Assembly (NCBI RefSeq): GCF_036906915.1
Contig: NZ_JBAKHX010000136.1
Location: 1 to 12,327 of the forward strand
Direction of reading: 5' to 3'
DNA: 12,327 nucleotides
From: Phytohabitans sp036906915
Lineage (GTDB): Bacteria; Actinomycetota; Actinomycetes; Mycobacteriales; Micromonosporaceae
Below are positions 12,214-12,327 of this stretch, piece after piece. Below the pieces are notes generated by a model. That model searched no databases. It was given only the letters and a program-made list of their open reading frames with translations, and was not told the origin of the DNA. Positions within the stretch are counted from its first letter, which is position 1, and each line of letters opens with the position of its first letter. The translations under genes and the position numbers were made by a program.

Positions 12214-12327
12214 ATGTTGTTTACTGAGTCGATGCGTGCGAAGCGCTCAGTCCAGGCGCCGACTGACCCGGTTCTGACGCAGCGGCTCGTCCTGACGCCG
12301 GTCGGTCTCGATGATGTCGATGACCTG
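12214..12327 (+). CDS. GNAT-family N-acetyltransferase, N-terminus (cut by window edge)
   Basis: The open frame running off the right edge reads MLFTESMRAKRSVQAPTDPV and then LTQRLVLTPVGLDDVDDL. The L-x-T-x-RL-x-L-x-P-x3-D-x2-D pattern is the first strand and helix of GNAT acetyltransferases of the RimJ/RimL type, which use acetyl-CoA to acetylate protein N-termini or small amines. The acetyl-CoA loop lies beyond the window. ATG 12214 and ATG 12232 are both possible; neither has a good ribosome site. The gene begins only about 27-45 bases beyond the IS end, so its own promoter was probably displaced and it may depend on transcription from the IS. Confidence 0.55.
   Translation, partial: MLFTESMRAKRSVQAPTDPVLTQRLVLTPVGLDDVDDL

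Noticed and set aside
1..12327. tRNA, rRNA, CRISPR array or plasmid origin
   Set aside because: No cloverleaf with conserved T-loop, no regularly spaced identical repeats and no iteron cluster were seen on either strand.

Overview
The window is about 65-70% GC by eye. Its genes show strong third-position G/C bias, GTG/TTG starts and GGAGG-type ribosome sites. With a PucR-type regulator, tandem universal stress proteins, a CBS-BON protein, a short TraR/DksA zinc finger and an IS701-type element, this points to a chromosomal accessory region of a filamentous or related actinomycete (Actinomycetota). Genus cannot be fixed from this sequence alone.

Layout. Positions 1-1060 are a graveyard: a degenerate universal stress protein (USP) 3' end on the minus strand, a second USP fragment on the plus strand, and a cytochrome c oxidase subunit I (ctaD) remnant with a large internal deletion. 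Positions 1174-4196 hold a minus-strand stress block: a compact adenylate kinase, a small unknown ORF, a two-CBS plus BON protein, and a tandem USP broken into two ATGA-overlapping ORFs at a G8 tract. Positions 4200-4780 hold regulatory-looking DNA and the first 40 codons of a beta-glucuronidase-like gene that then stops matching. Positions 4907-6154 encode a PucR-family regulator (minus). Divergent from it run a frameshifted small membrane protein, a 70-aa protein with a SFPASDPP tail, a full-length but frame-broken baeRF-type (release-factor-like) gene, a 62-aa ORF, a compact MreB/actin-fold protein and a TraR/DksA zinc finger. Positions 10059-10418 carry a minus-strand Hsp70-like remnant. 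Positions 10652-12183 are an IS701-type insertion sequence flanked by CTAG. The window ends in the first codons of a GNAT acetyltransferase.

How it fits together. The intact and broken genes (USP, CBS-BON, adenylate kinase, cytochrome oxidase, baeRF, Hsp70, TraR/DksA) are the kind found together in hypoxia or dormancy stress islands of actinobacteria, where DosR/DevR-type regulators act. No convincing DosR box is seen here, so that link is inference. The island is unusual in how mixed it is: well-formed genes sit next to ones with single-base frame breaks, large deletions and inverted fragments. Either the island is eroding by recombination between paralogues and slippage, or part of the damage is indel error in the assembly. 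The most novel intact candidates are the compact actin-fold ATPase with its TraR/DksA neighbour, the G8-switchable tandem USP, and the hairpin-led small-protein operon divergent from PucR.
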